Shown here one piece after another: positions 1 through 13,115 of a DNA stretch of 64,000 bases. The translations under genes and the position numbers were made by a program. The stretch is from positions 404,480 through 468,479 of the forward strand of contig CAJNDS010002361.1 in assembly GCA_905221605.1 (NCBI GenBank), given 5' to 3'. The DNA is from Symbiodinium natans. Lineage: Eukaryota; Sar; Dinophyceae; Suessiales; Symbiodiniaceae. The notes beneath the pieces are model-generated. The model was not told where the DNA came from and did not search any database. It saw only the letters and a list, made by a program, of their open reading frames with translations. How positions within the stretch are numbered: position 1 is the stretch's first letter; each line of letters starts with the position of its first letter.

Positions 1-2336
1 CCGCTATGCCAACGCTGGAACCAAGGCGTGACTTGCAGATGCGCCTTATTTGGGAATTGAATGAAATTGACTTCAGGTTGTAACGTTGAGACAAAATCGA
101 TTCTGGTTAGATACACAACTGGATAAGACCGCGTAGCTGCAACATGCTTGCGCTCAACGGTGCCCGACCATGTCCAAGTGTGCAGGGCCTGCTGTTGCAC
201 AGCGACCTATCCCGGCATCCACGCTTCACAAATCTGCTTCGACAGACTGGTCAGGAGGAGCGCAGGGGAGTGAGATGGCGTGAGAGTCTCAAGCCCGGGA
301 GAAGACGAGAGATTCGAGTGTTGAGAAGGGTGTGGGTGGCATTGGGTGGCCTTCAGCTTGCTGAAGAGGTTCGGTTTTTTAAATAACAAGGCACAAGTGG
401 AAGGAACTTGTGAGGGTACATGGGCGGCGGCGGGGGAAATCAGGACCTTGTCCGCTGCTGTGTGCCTGTCACATTGTCACCTAGTTTTCACCAGAATGTA
501 CAGTAAACCGGGGCGCGCTGCTGCACAGGGCCCCTGTGGAGCCCTCTGCCCCTTTCAAAAAAAAAGAACGAAAGAACGAAAGAACGAAAGAAAGACACCT
601 CGCGAGCTTTGACTTGTGGGGTGTGTCTGGTGGTTGTTGTTGACTAGTTGTCTGTCAACGGGAAAGACAGCTTAATTCGGGGCGCAATCAACGATCCGAA
701 CGACTTATATAGACGGGCCCTGCTGCCGAGGGGGGGGCGGGTGGTGTGGGGATTGTGCGGCTTTAAACCAAGGGGACACCCGGAGATGCGAGCTCGTAAA
801 TGCGTTTCAAGGGTGTGCCGGTTGAGGGATATTCAAGGATCGGATCGGTGTGGAGTGGTCGACGAGTAAGGCTTCGGGCAGGCTTCGGGTTTCAGGTGGC
901 CTGCGCGGTGTGGTGTGGGTTCTTTATCTCGGGGGCGGGCCTCACGGCGTCGCAGAAGTAGAAGAAGAGGTTCGCAGAGACTCCACAATGAATACTCGCA
1001 CGGTGCTTGCACTTTGGTTCTTGCGTCGGGGAGAGATACAACCAGATCAGCCAACCAGATCAGCGGCGCCTGCGCACGTGCAATCAAGTGCACCCTTGGG
1101 CCTGGATGCTCTTGCATAGGGATCACATTTCAAGTCACGAAACACCTTCTCAGTTTTTCCACGTGGCCCCGGGCCGGTATGTCGGCAAACGTTAAGAGGC
1201 GTCCCAAAATGTCCTAAACATCGCTTCAACAGCAAGCCTTGGCCTCTCGGCCAGACTCCCTCGGTCCCATGTCATTTTTGATGTTTGCCTCGCTCCTTTG
1301 TGGCGAAAAGTGGCCGCACGGCGTGTGGCAGCCTGTGGGGACTGTGGGGCGGCCAGGATTTGCAACCCTGGGTTGTTGGCTCCTTCCTGAGATACTTGCA
1401 GAACAGTGGGCCTCTCAGTCCACCAGAGCAGCCAAGACACACGGGCAACGGAACAAAATTTGTGCCCCGCTTAGACTTGATGAGTGCTATCAGCTAAGAT
1501 GAGCTGACCAGCGAAGACATCGCGATTGTTTGCCAGAGGCGCATTCTCCAGCATCACAAGTTGACCATGTTTGCTGTTTGACTCTTTGACTCTTTGACTG
1601 CATGGATTAGCCGATTAGCCTTCAGATTCGCTGACTGCGGAGCTCCGATCCAAGCGATGCATGCGGATTATATTCATGCGAGAGACGCACCTTGTCATGC
1701 ACTGGGCCCTTCGATGGCTGTGACTCATGCCGTTTGTTGCGTGGCGATGCTGCCTCTTGAAGGTGAATGTGCGTGCAAAGGGCATGGTTCACCGGCTGGA
1801 CGGATGCTACGTGCGACAAGATAGCTCCGTCGGCTCAGGTGAAAGGCATCCGGTCTTGGAAGCTGTCTTCGCAGATTTTCGCTTGAAATCAACCATCGAC
1901 ATGTAATATGTGTGGGCAGGACCTCCGGCTACAAATGAATCTAGGCTCCCATGCCCGAGAGTGAATCTAGGCTCCCATGCCCGAGAGGCAGGTATAAAGC
2001 AGCGCTGGGTATGCAACTGCTCAGAACTCGGAATGTTCAACTTCGGACCTTTCATGTCACCAGCGGACGGTTGTTGAAAACCTGGGACAAGGGAAGCTCG
2101 CATCGCTGTCACAATGATTTTACAGACTTATTTCTGTCTCCAAGAGAACTTTCAGAAAGGCGATCAACATTTTTACTGTCTTGGCGGGTCTCTCAGGGCA
2201 GCAGCATGTAAAAAACACTACTGCACTTTCCGGGACGATAAGAGTCACTTTTGTTAGCTTTGTGTTCACTGCACGGGACCACTATCCCGATGCTCATTCC
2301 TGATGGTGTCATGACAAAGTGTATATTTGTGTATGA
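1..2336. other. Intergenic stretch without recognised gene
   Basis: No ORF here resembles a known family, and both strands carry overlapping short ORFs of about 60-100 codons, as expected of moderately GC-rich non-coding DNA. Local structure is limited to a short GAAC/GAAA tetranucleotide run near 549-596 and a two-copy direct repeat near 1936-1987 (unit about 26 bp, beginning TGAATCTAGGCTCCC). No promoter or RNA gene is visible. Confidence 0.5.
1936..1987. repeat. Two-copy 26-bp direct repeat
   Basis: The motif TGAATCTAGGCTCCCATGCC and the bases after it occur twice back to back with no visible mismatch. This looks like a recent short slippage or duplication event. No function is apparent. 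Confidence 0.8.
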
Positions 2337-2406
2337 TTGTGTGTGTGTGTGTGTTTGTTTGTTTGTTTGTTTGTTTGTTTGTTTGTTTGTTTGTTTGTTT
2401 GTTTTT
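2337..2406. repeat. Compound (GT)n/(GTTT)n microsatellite
   Basis: An alternating GT run changes directly into about 13 copies of GTTT. The short cysteine/valine/phenylalanine-rich ORFs over it are products of the repeat and not genes. Confidence 0.95.
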
Positions 2407-3160
2407 GCGTTGCGTGCGTCAGGCAAATATTCCGGAACTTGTGCCACACGGACCAATGGATGGTTTATGATCCGTTCGAAAACCTATGGAAAGTGGGTCT
2501 GACTCAGAAGTCCGTAGACAGCAGCTGGCCTGGTGAGTGGCACGCAGAAACACCAAATCTGGAAGATGGCAAGTTGAGAGTGGTTGCTTGGATCCTTTCA
2601 GAAACCTGTAGAATCCTGTAGAGCATGTCGTCCGAGCTTCTAGGCGCGCGCTGCACCTCACATGCTCAGCTCCTGATGTAGTTCCCGCACATAATTGGCG
2701 TTTCATCTCGTCGTCGCTCAGGTTGTTGATGGTAAAGATGTGGAAGATCAGAAAGATGTGGATGCAAGTCTTGACAGAGACCTCAGTCAGTCGAAGTCAC
2801 AGAGGCTGCTAAACTCTAAGGCTGCTAACTTGTCCGTGGGCTTAGCAACTTACAGCGGCTAAGTGGTGTGATGCATTGTGATGCCAATGTCGTTTGGGCG
2901 GAGAGTCGAGTCCACACGAGTCTGTTGGCAGATTCTAAAACATAGGTCGCCTGTCAAGGTTCGCGAAAACATCCCGGAAGATCGATGATTCTGCGTTCAG
3001 GCATTTCAAGGGCAGCTGCCTGGCTGCAGCAAGCATGTTTATTGGATGCATTAAGAACCAATAAGCCAGTCCAGGAATTGAGGTGGGGCGGTTTGGGCCG
3101 GGTTGGGGGGATTAGCTGATTAGCTCAGGCTTGTAGCATCAAAAGTCAAGTATCTTCAAA
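2407..3160. other. Intergenic, nothing recognised
   Basis: No ORF, RNA gene or repeat of note is visible between the GT-rich microsatellite and the following purine-rich tract. Confidence 0.4.
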
Positions 3161-3263
3161 AGGCAGGGAGGAAGGAAGCAAGCAAATAAGGAAGGAAGCA
3201 CGCACCGGAGCTGGACAGGAAGAACGGAAGGAAGGAAGCCAGGCAGGAAGGAAGGAAGGAGGC
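3161..3263. repeat. GGAA-type purine-rich microsatellite
   Basis: Interrupted GGAA repeats with frequent AGC variants give a strongly purine-biased + strand. Simple-sequence DNA. Confidence 0.85.
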
Positions 3264-3299
3264 TTCTCTGCTGGTTTGGCGTGCGCTGTGTGTGTGCAG

Positions 3300-3830
3300 G
3301 CCCCCCACCCCCCCCCCCCCCCCCGCTCTTTCAAGTCGTGCAAGCTTGCTTCAAAGCATGCGCATCTTTCCGAAACTCAGGATGCGAGAATTGTGTTTGC
3401 AAATTGGGGGCTGCGCCACCCCACAACCGCCCTCCTTTTGAAGCCGTCACCTTCAAAGCATGCGAATGTTGAAACCCACTTTTGGAACACCCCCAGCTTT
3501 GTAAGCCGTGTTGCTGGCTTCAAAGCATACGAGTCGTTTGAAACTAATGATGTGACATTGTGTTTGCAAATGGGGGGGCCCCTAAAGCATACGAGTCTTT
3601 TTGAAACCCATGATGCGAGCATTGGTCTTGCAAATGGGGGCGGGGGGGGGGGGGGGGGGGCGGGGCCAACACCCCCAACCCCCCCGCTTTCTTTCGCCGT
3701 GCAAGCTTGTTGAAAACTCATCATGCGAGCAGTGTTGTTAGCCGTGCAAGGCCTGCAAAGCATCCCATGTCCGAGCATTGTGTTTTGCACCCCCCCCCCA
3801 ACCCCCCTAGCAAGCTTGCTTAAAGCCATC
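3300..3830. repeat. Degenerate ~130-bp tandem repeats with poly-C and poly-G tracts
   Basis: Four or so diverged units share phrases such as TTTGAAAC, GATGCGAG, ATTGTGTTTGCAAA, and a G-run or C-run tail. Pure homopolymers occur at 3308-3324 (C) and 3642-3660 (G). Each unit also shares GCAAGCTTG near its start. A related stretch with a G-run, CTGCGCC and a C-run recurs at 6295-6400, so this is a dispersed family and not a one-off. Proline- and glycine-rich ORFs across it come from the homopolymers. Confidence 0.7.
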
Positions 3831-5049
3831 TATGTTTTCGATCTTTGATTTTCTTGATCCCTGTGGTTTAGTTTTTGATCCTTGTTTAATTTTCGCTTTG
3901 GTCCGTCAACCATGAGGGAAAGCCACAAGGGCACGCGGTCCAAGGAGTGATGAGCATCTTAATTGCACGGCACACTATAGCCTTACTGAGTCGTGGAATT
4001 TTTGGAAACAGCGTTCATGACTGAGTCGGTTCCCTTGTAAGTCAGAACAGAGGGTAATTCACAACCATCCCAATGCAGAAGCAGAAGCCCGGTCGTCTGA
4101 CATCCGAAAACCCAAAATAAACCCTACCCTAAACCCTAAACCCCGCCATGAAGGGCTATTCCGCCAGGCCCTGAAGCCCACTACTTGGGGTGTAGGGTTT
4201 ATGTAGGATGAAGCCCGACGGACAGAACTTCGGCGCAAGCCCTGCAATCATATTGCCAGTGCACGTCGCCAACAGCTGGTAGAGGCCCTCTAAGGGAAAG
4301 GGACCTTGAACTCGGCCAACCCTCAACTCATGATATGCCATTTCGAGCACGGAGAGTTCGCCAGTCAGCGTGGTCTCACGCTCCCCCTTCGTTCTGTACG
4401 TTCCTCCCCCCTCCCAAACTCACCCACCCTCTCAAACCCACCCCGCCCAAGAACGGGCCTCGTTTGAATCCGACAGCGAAGATTCTTGGCCAAGCAGGCT
4501 AGCCGGCCTCCCCGCCTGAGGGATGGTGTGAGCAGTACTTGCAACATGCATTCTCCTTTCTATAACACAGAATGAACCAATGGTGTGAGACTTAATGATT
4601 GAAGTATCGCGTGGGCGGGGGTTCTGCATGGCAACACTCAGACTGTGCAAGCCGGTACTTCAAGACCGCCTTTGGAGTCCGTTCTCTTGGTACCTGATTG
4701 TGGTTTTCTAATGAACGGATCTATCACGCTCCAAATGCCAGTTCATAAGTTCAACAAATGCTCCACATGGCAACCTTTCACTTTATCCTCGTCCCCAAGA
4801 TGAATCTGAGTGTTTGATGGTCTGACGACGATTTGCGCCTCATTTGCACGTTCTTTCTTTTGCGATTGTTTTACTTTTCTTTTGGTTAGAAGTTTCGACA
4901 TATCACGACTTGTAGACCGAATCGAGGGGGGTCACCTCCCTGAGTTTCCGTTTCGTACCGTCGAATCGAGGGGGAGATCCTGCCAGGATTCCATTTGTCC
5001 AGCCTACGGCGTTTGCGTGGCTCGACAGTGTGGTCGCGCGGGGCGGGGT
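3831..5049. other. Intergenic, with a small CCCTAAA island
   Basis: No gene is recognised. A short degenerate telomere-like run (ACCCTACCCTAAACCCTAAA) lies at about 4119-4143, with a reverse-orientation TAGGGTTTA near 4193. Small ORFs on both strands carry no recognisable domains. Confidence 0.4.
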
Positions 5050-5075
5050 GGGGGGGGGGGGGGGGGGGGGGGGGG
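5050..5075. repeat. Poly-G tract (26 nt)
   Basis: An uninterrupted run of 26 guanines followed by CCC. Strong potential for G-quadruplex formation and for sequencing-length error. Confidence 0.95.
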
Positions 5076-5913
5076 CCCTAAAGACCGGACTGGTATGGCA
5101 AATATTGCCTTGTGCAAATTGCAAGTAGAAGCTCGGGAGGATAATACATTGCCATGTGTTGCCTGGCCCTTGCTGTGGAAAAACCGCCCTCCACTCACCA
5201 CAACGTGTTGATGCAGTCACGTAAAACATTGTAAAACCGTTCGTTGTTGGGGATCAGCTGAGCTACAATCATAATGCTTTTCTATTGTTGACCTCCTCGT
5301 GTCTTCTGTGATGTAACCCCGCGGCCGAGAATATTTGGTCGACTGCTTCTCCGAGCTGGCCGACCTGCTGAATATCTCGGAGCCTCACAGGAACGTGTTC
5401 CGGCAAGAGCTGCAGAAGCAAGGAGGCCAACTTTTATTTACAAAAGACTGTAAAAGACTGAAAATCCTGCAAGTTGGTTGGCCCATAACGTTTCAGCCAA
5501 CAACTACTCAGAATAGCCGAGAGGTAGAGCGCAAAACGATCCGAACAGGTCGTCCACAAGATGGTGATGCCGGTGCGCTTACGCTGCACAGTGCCATCGA
5601 GACAGCTGTAAAGGAGATTGAATTTGGGGAGGCTGGCACCAGCTGCACAGCCTTTGTTTGAATGCAAGCCGAAAGCTGTGAAAAATCACCTGCCCCCTTT
5701 TTTGCAGGAAACAAGTCAGCAGCTACGGCATCTGCGGGACGTCACCGGTGTGTCCAGTGACCTTGCGGAGCTGTCTTTAAGGGTAGCGCCTATGTGAAGC
5801 AAATGCGTGTGCCGCGTGTCCTTTCTCTGCCTGAACCGTGTCTGAGTGATTCTCAGTTGGTAGGTAAGGAAAATCGTTTTTGAAACAACATGGGAGCAAA
5901 CAAAAGGGAAGTG
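5076..5913. other. Intergenic, one weak exon-like ORF
   Basis: A + strand frame open across 5335-5661 begins with a plausible soluble-protein stretch (ELADLLNISEPHRNVFRQEL) but has no ATG near its start (first codon TTG) and no recognised family. It could be an internal exon or chance. Nothing else is supported here. Confidence 0.25.
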
Positions 5914-5922
5914 ACTACTACG

Positions 5923-6010
<88 letters not shown>
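5914..6010. repeat. (ACT)n trinucleotide microsatellite
   Basis: About 30 near-perfect ACT/TAC units. All six frames lack stops or give homopolymers (Thr, Tyr, Leu, Val, Ser), so the long ORFs over it are artefacts. Confidence 0.97.
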
Positions 6011-6011
<1 letters not shown>

Positions 6012-6294
6012 GGGGAGATGGGGTGTCCTGCCCGCGCCGTTTCGGGAAGCCTTGGGCAAACCTCCTTTGGAGTGCGCAGGCGCGTACTTTCCGGGCTGTG
6101 TGCGTTCCCGGACTCGCACCAATGCACCCGGCGAACGCTGGAATTGGATGTTGAACATGTGTCCGTGTTGTTATCTTGAAGCTGCTCTTCCCCTTAGAAC
6201 GGTGGTTTTTCAGCGTTTCATGGCTGCAAGTGCTGTCGGTGCAAAAACGCATTTTGTTCATACGTCGCCCACTCAGCCCTGCTGTGTTTCACAG

Positions 6295-6400
6295 GGCGGG
6301 GGGGGGGTGGGCGGGCAATCGTGTGAGCCTTGTGTTTCACATGGGGGGGGGCTGCGCCCCCCCCAACCCCCCCGCTTTTTTTAAGGCATGCAAACAGTGC
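6295..6400. repeat. G-run/C-run foldback related to 3.3-3.8 kb repeats
   Basis: A run of nine G, then CTGCG, then a run of C followed by AACCCCCCCGC forms an obvious G:C foldback. The same design (G-run, CTGCGCC, C-run, CAACC) appears near 3402-3432, indicating a shared repeat family. The following AAACTTGTTGAAACAG also resembles the earlier units. Confidence 0.6.
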
Positions 6401-6434
6401 TTCAGAGCCTAAGAAACTTGTTGAAACAGAAACG

Positions 6435-6611
6435 GAACCCTAAACCCTAAACCCTGAACCCTAAAAACCGTAAAAACCCGAAAAACCCTAAAAACCTAAA
6501 AAGCCTAAAACCCTAAACCCTAAACGCTAAAATCACAAAAACCCTAAACCCTAAACCCTGAACCCTAAACCCTAAACCCTAAAAACCCTAAAAACGGTAA
6601 AAACCCTAAAG
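6435..6611. repeat. Degenerate interstitial CCCTAAA telomere-like repeats
   Basis: About twenty imperfect heptamers (CCCTAAA with CCCTGAA, CCCTAAAA and CGCTAAA variants) in C-rich orientation on the + strand. This is an old interstitial telomeric sequence rather than a functional end. Confidence 0.85.
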
Positions 6612-6686
6612 GGCTTCCAAAACCCAAAATCTGAAGTCATCTCCCATGACACAGAGTGCCTGTGGGCGGCACACCCCTCCTGCGCG

Positions 6687-6779
<93 letters not shown>

Positions 6780-6814
6780 GCTGCTGCTGTCCAATTGGTT
6801 TCGTCCCTGGAAAA

Positions 6815-6867
<53 letters not shown>

Positions 6868-7079
6868 CACTACTACCACTACTACAACCACTACCACCAC
6901 CACTACCACCACTACCACCACTACCACCACTACCACCACTACCACCACTACCACCACTACCACCACAACCACCACTACCACCACTACCACCACTACTACC
7001 ACAACTACCACTACTACCACTACTACCACGGCCACGACCACTACCACTATTACTATTACGATTACTACTACTGCTGCTG

Positions 7080-7142
<63 letters not shown>

Positions 7143-7240
7143 CTACTGCTACTGGTACTGCTACTCTTATTGCTCTCCTACTCCTATTGCTACTGCGGCT
7201 GCTACGTCTGCTACTGCTACTGCTACCTACTGTTCGTATA
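6687..7240. repeat. Compound (TAC)n/(CAC)n microsatellite
   Basis: Two pure TAC blocks (about 6687-6779 and 6814-6865) are joined by a unique spacer. The second grades into interspersed TAC/CAC, returns to pure TAC (7079-7140), then decays into TGCTAC variants by 7240. A 244-codon + strand frame and a 136-codon - strand frame are open only because the repeat lacks stop codons. Confidence 0.95.
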
Positions 7241-8409
7241 GTGTATTATGATCAACACTGCTGTTCGTATGATCCATTGGTAGGTACTACTGCGACTACC
7301 ATCAAAAAATGGCATGTTGTTGCTGTAGCCGTACCTGTCGTAGCAGCTGTAGTCGGAGCTGCAAAGGATGCGCCCAATGCTGTGGAGTGATTGCAGAATG
7401 CAGAATCTCCCAGCAAACGTCGAAGCTTGGCAGCTGTGAACCCAGCAGCGCCACCGTCACCTTCCAGGTTCCGCGTGTCGATCTGTACAGTAGCCGACAC
7501 TCACGCAGGCCAATTCCAGGCCCTATCCTGAGATGTTGTGGTGCTCTTTGGGTGCGTATCTACTTATGTCAGTTTGCTTAGGTTGGAGAATCGGATCAAA
7601 TTGAACCTTGAATTGGTCTTGGAATGGCTCTGCTTTCCATCCTGACAAGGTTGCTAACAAGATGTTGGCAGCTCCTTGTGATAGATGGTCCTCCAGCCGC
7701 CAGCCCTCAAAGAGACAAGGCCAGAACTAAAATCTTCGAGCGATCCGCGATCTGGCCCTTGCCAGCCAGCAGCAAAGCCGGGACTGCAGATTTTTGAAGC
7801 TCCGGCTTTAAAGTGGAGTAGGTTGCAGCAGCTACGAAGTGCACAGTTCAGGCAGCGCGCGGGAGCGAAGCAGCATGAACCGACAGACAGCTGCATCGAC
7901 AGCAACGAGCACGCGTACATGCAATGACAGAGAGCACCTGCAACCCTATCAGGCCCTATCGCCCTGCCCCAATTCTGCTGGGCAGCTCACCGTTCAGGTT
8001 TCCGCAGATCCTGTCATGGCCGCTTAGGTAAGTCTTGAACCGTGATATTGATGGATCCTGCGAGTGCTTATGTTGAAAACGATTCTTCCACGGTCACTGT
8101 GCCCTTGCGATCGCTTTGCTGCTTGAGTTTTCGGTTTCTCGGTTGGGCTTAAGGCTTTCGTGCTAGGAAAGGAAAGCCAAAAACATGCACAGCTCATGCC
8201 TTTACTTCATTCCTTTTCATGATTCTTACGAATGTTGTTGAGCATGTGTCGGACAAAGGCATCGTCCAGGCGGTGATAGGAATCAGCCTGACACGCAACC
8301 TCGTTTGCCATGGCGACTGCACCGCCAAGGGCAACCAGGATGTGCAGGGTGGAGGGAGCGTTTTAGTCAGGAAGGGCAGAGGGCTACAGGGCTTAGGGCC
8401 TTGAACGTC
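7241..8409. other. Intergenic, nothing recognised
   Basis: Unique-looking sequence between two microsatellites. Short ORFs on both strands have no recognisable domain. No RNA gene seen. Confidence 0.4.
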
Positions 8410-10110
<1,701 letters not shown>

Positions 10111-10958
10111 CGAGCACTACTCTAGCACTCATGCGAATACAAATGCACATGCAAATTCAAGTAGTTCAGCAACAATTAGGAAACCATATATAATAGTCTA
10201 TAAAGAGGAAAGAGGAACAATGATACAAGCAATCATGATAATCAGGAAAGCTAGTGTAGCTAGGCTTGAGTCAGAGGTTTTGCAGAGGCAGACAGAAGCA
10301 CATATTGTGAAAAGTGCACTTTCCTCGAGTATTTGAGGCCACTGCAGGAATGCATCGTTCTTGCCATTGCTTCCAGCTTTGAGGTGCCTCAAACCATGGC
10401 ACGCGTGGGGAATCCAGGAGACACAGAACGGGGTGCTCAAAGCGAAAACTATTCGGAAGCCTTGTTAGACAGACGTAGAATGTTTCAATGTGAACCCTGA
10501 ACCCTTTCCCGTGTTAGGTTTCAAGAGGGTGTGAGGCAGGCCGGGCAATGGACGGAACCAACCCCCCCCCCCCCACCCCAGCAAAGCCTAAACCCTGAAA
10601 ACCCCAAAAACCCTTGCAGTCACCCGTGACGCCGCGAGCTTTAACTTTGCTTATCTTTGCTTTAGCAGGCAGACTGGTCAACGCCCCAGCATTGAATGGT
10701 TCACGAAGGGGGCCAGGGGTTCAGTATTGAATGGCTCAATACCTTTGGGTATTCTTGCGGGTTTCGCAGGGATCTTGATCTACAGATCGCGTGTTCGTGC
10801 ATCTTCGTACTCAAGCGCGTATTTGGAGAGCTCCGCGGACCTGGATTGCAGTCTTCGTGAGCGCAACGGGGATTTGCAGCTCGCCGTCTGTCTGAGTGAG
10901 TGCGTGTAGCAAAACACGCATAGTAAGCGAAGACGCACCACTAGGCAAAGCAACCGCA
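10111..10958. other. Intergenic, nothing recognised
   Basis: Contains a short poly-C run near 10562-10574 and isolated CCCTAAA/CCCTGAA heptamers. No gene supported. Confidence 0.4.
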
Positions 10959-10959
10959 T

Positions 10960-11361
10960 AATCCCTGCCCCCTAATACTAAATCCCTGCCCCCCCCCTTC
11001 CCCCCCCCCCCAATTCTGAAATTCGCCTGGGCCCGAAAAATATTTAAAATTAGGGGGGTCTAAATCCCAAAACCTGGACACAGGGAGTAATTACAGGGCT
11101 TGGGGCTTGGGGCTCAGGGTTCATTAGGGTTTAGCTTTAAGGTTTAAACCCTAATTAAACCCTCTAAGCCCTGAGCCCTGAATCCCAATCCTGGCAGCCT
11201 TCAGCCCTAAACCCTGAAACCCTATTGGCTCAACTCAAGGGCGAAGGCCTGAACCCCTCCCCCCCTAATTCTGTAGCAGGTTTAGTATTGGGCTGGGTGC
11301 CGGCAGGGTCCGGGAAAATAATATTTGAAATTAGGGGTTTTAGTATTGTGGGGAAGCGATT
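10960..11361. mobile_element. Inverted-repeat element, copy 1 (telomere-motif-rich MITE-like)
   Basis: The left end reads AATCCCTG then CCCCCTAATACTAAATCCC; the right end reads GGGGTTTTAGTATTGTGGGG and then GATT, an imperfect inverted copy. The interior carries CCGAAAAATATTTAAAATTA, degenerate CCCTAAA/TTTAGGG motifs in both orientations, and a second inner GTTTAGTATTGGG. The same architecture recurs at 46,931-47,297 with a much better terminal match. It is about 400 bp and codes for nothing, so it looks like a non-autonomous inverted-repeat element. No target duplication abuts the ends, though TAGTAAGCGA occurs at both 10,921 and 11,361. Confidence 0.55.
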
Positions 11362-11370
11362 AGTAAGCGA

Positions 11371-11680
11371 TGTGGTGGTTGGTGGCGGTGTGTGGTGGCG
11401 TGTGGCGTGGTGGCCGCGTGGTGGTGGTGGCGGTGGTGGTGGTGGTGGTCGTCGTGGCGGCGGTGGTGGTCTGTGATGGTGCTGCCTGGTGGTGTTTGGT
11501 GATGTCCGATGGCGTGTGAGGTGTGGTGGTGGTGGTTGTATGCAGTGAAGGACAGACGGACAAGAAGAAGAGGAATGAAAGATGGGGATGGTGGTGGGGG
11601 GTGGAGGGGGAGGGAGGGGACGGAGAAGCGGAAGAGATGGGTGGGGGGAAGTGCTTTGCATCGGGGGCGTTCCAGGCTGG
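11371..11680. repeat. GGT-rich microsatellite with purine-rich tail, copy 1
   Basis: GGT/GTG repeats are followed by a purine-rich segment starting GACAGACGGACAAGAAGAAG and ending near GGGGGCGTTCCAGGC. The same order of components is found at 49,226-49,758, so the two blocks are paralogous. Gly-, Val- and Pro/Thr-rich ORFs here are repeat products. Confidence 0.8.
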
Positions 11681-13115
11681 CTTTCGTTGTTTTCGGCCTG
11701 CCATCAAGAAATACGAATTACTTAGAATCAGGAGCATGATGAGAAGTCTCCGAGTAGTAAGAAGAATGGCAACTCCAAATGTTTCATGGAAGGCAAAATT
11801 CCGGATTTGAGATTACAAACGTTGTTTCCACAAACAGGATCCGCTTGGTCGAGTGTGGCCATCTCGGAGCCAGTGCCCGCCCTTCTGGTCGAGCTGGCAC
11901 ACACGTGCAATGGGCATCAACGCCGACAGGGTACCTTGACGGAACTTAACGCAGACTGCATTGGTTCGGTAGTCCCTGCAGGCAACAAGTCTGAGGGAGT
12001 GGGACAGCAAAACTGCCGAGGAACTCATTGTTAAGGTAGAGAAGCTTGCATCCTATGTCGACATAGGTTAAAGTACCATCAAGATTATATGTCGTGAGTT
12101 CTCAGCAAGCCGTTTTCTTGATTCTTTTATGAGACAAAGGGCCCTCGAGCCATGATCCATATCAACATTGTGTCTTCGTTATGAGGCGCCCCACCCCCCA
12201 AGTATGGCTCCTGAAACCAATGTGGTGCGAGCACAGCGCTAGCTTCGCGTTGGGACTCAGGTTAAGAAGTGTATAAGTATGCTTGAACAGAGACAAAAGT
12301 AAGCATGCAGACATTTGGCCCCAAGTTACGCATCAGTTTGAGACGCCACACAGACCACGCAGCTTTTCAGCGTAGTGACAAGTGACGTCAGCGCACGCTC
12401 AGCCTGGCTATGGTTCTGGTTTAGTCGTGACTGACCCACGTGTGGCCACCGAATCGATAGCGCGCATAAGAAATTAACAAGTTCTTCTACCTTCTACTTA
12501 CTTAGAAATCTCGCGGCCATAAAAATGCTAGGCCTTCACCTCTTCTGAAAGAGAGGTTTTATTTGCATTGTTTAGATGGCTTGGGGCCTCCCAGAACCGC
12601 TTGGAAATCTAATTTAACGCTCCGCGACCCGCCTCGGCCTGGCCCAGCGCAGCCCCCTGAGCATGTGGAGTCCGCAACCACGACAAGCTGAAGCTTGGGT
12701 GGGGGGGCTGGGGGGGGGGCTTTGTGCTCAGGCCTTGGGTTTGGCGGATCTATCCAAGCCCCGGCGTTTTTGTGAAAGAGAGGAGGGGGTTTAGGTCGTA
12801 TAGAAAAAATCAAAACTCCCGGCCTTTTTTTACACACTGCCGTGCGTAAGCGGCGTGGGACACGTGCTAGCATCTATGCCGCTTGTCAGAAAAGACAGGC
12901 CTGCCCCAATATTCATTGCGGTTTCTACATGTTTCTACAAGTTGTTAGAAGCACAGTGCACGCCCTATTTCGTTTTAATACTTTTCTGCAGCGCAAGTTT
13001 GACAGGCAGTGGGTGAGGGTCTTCTCGACAACCGCCATTGCTCCGAATCGGCAGCGAGACAAGCCTCTTGGGTTACATTTTTCTGCAAGGGCAAGCTTGA
13101 ATAGCTTGATACAGC
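11681..13115. other. Intergenic upstream of the hypothetical gene
   Basis: No convincing gene. A + strand frame open over 12,842-13,147 overlaps the start of the next feature in a different frame and could contain an upstream exon, but no family is recognised. Short G-runs lie near 12,700-12,720. Confidence 0.35.

Noticed and set aside
6637-7390. Threonine-, valine- and leucine-homopolymer ORFs over TAC repeats
   Set aside because: All frames are open across the trinucleotide array; no flanking conserved domain.
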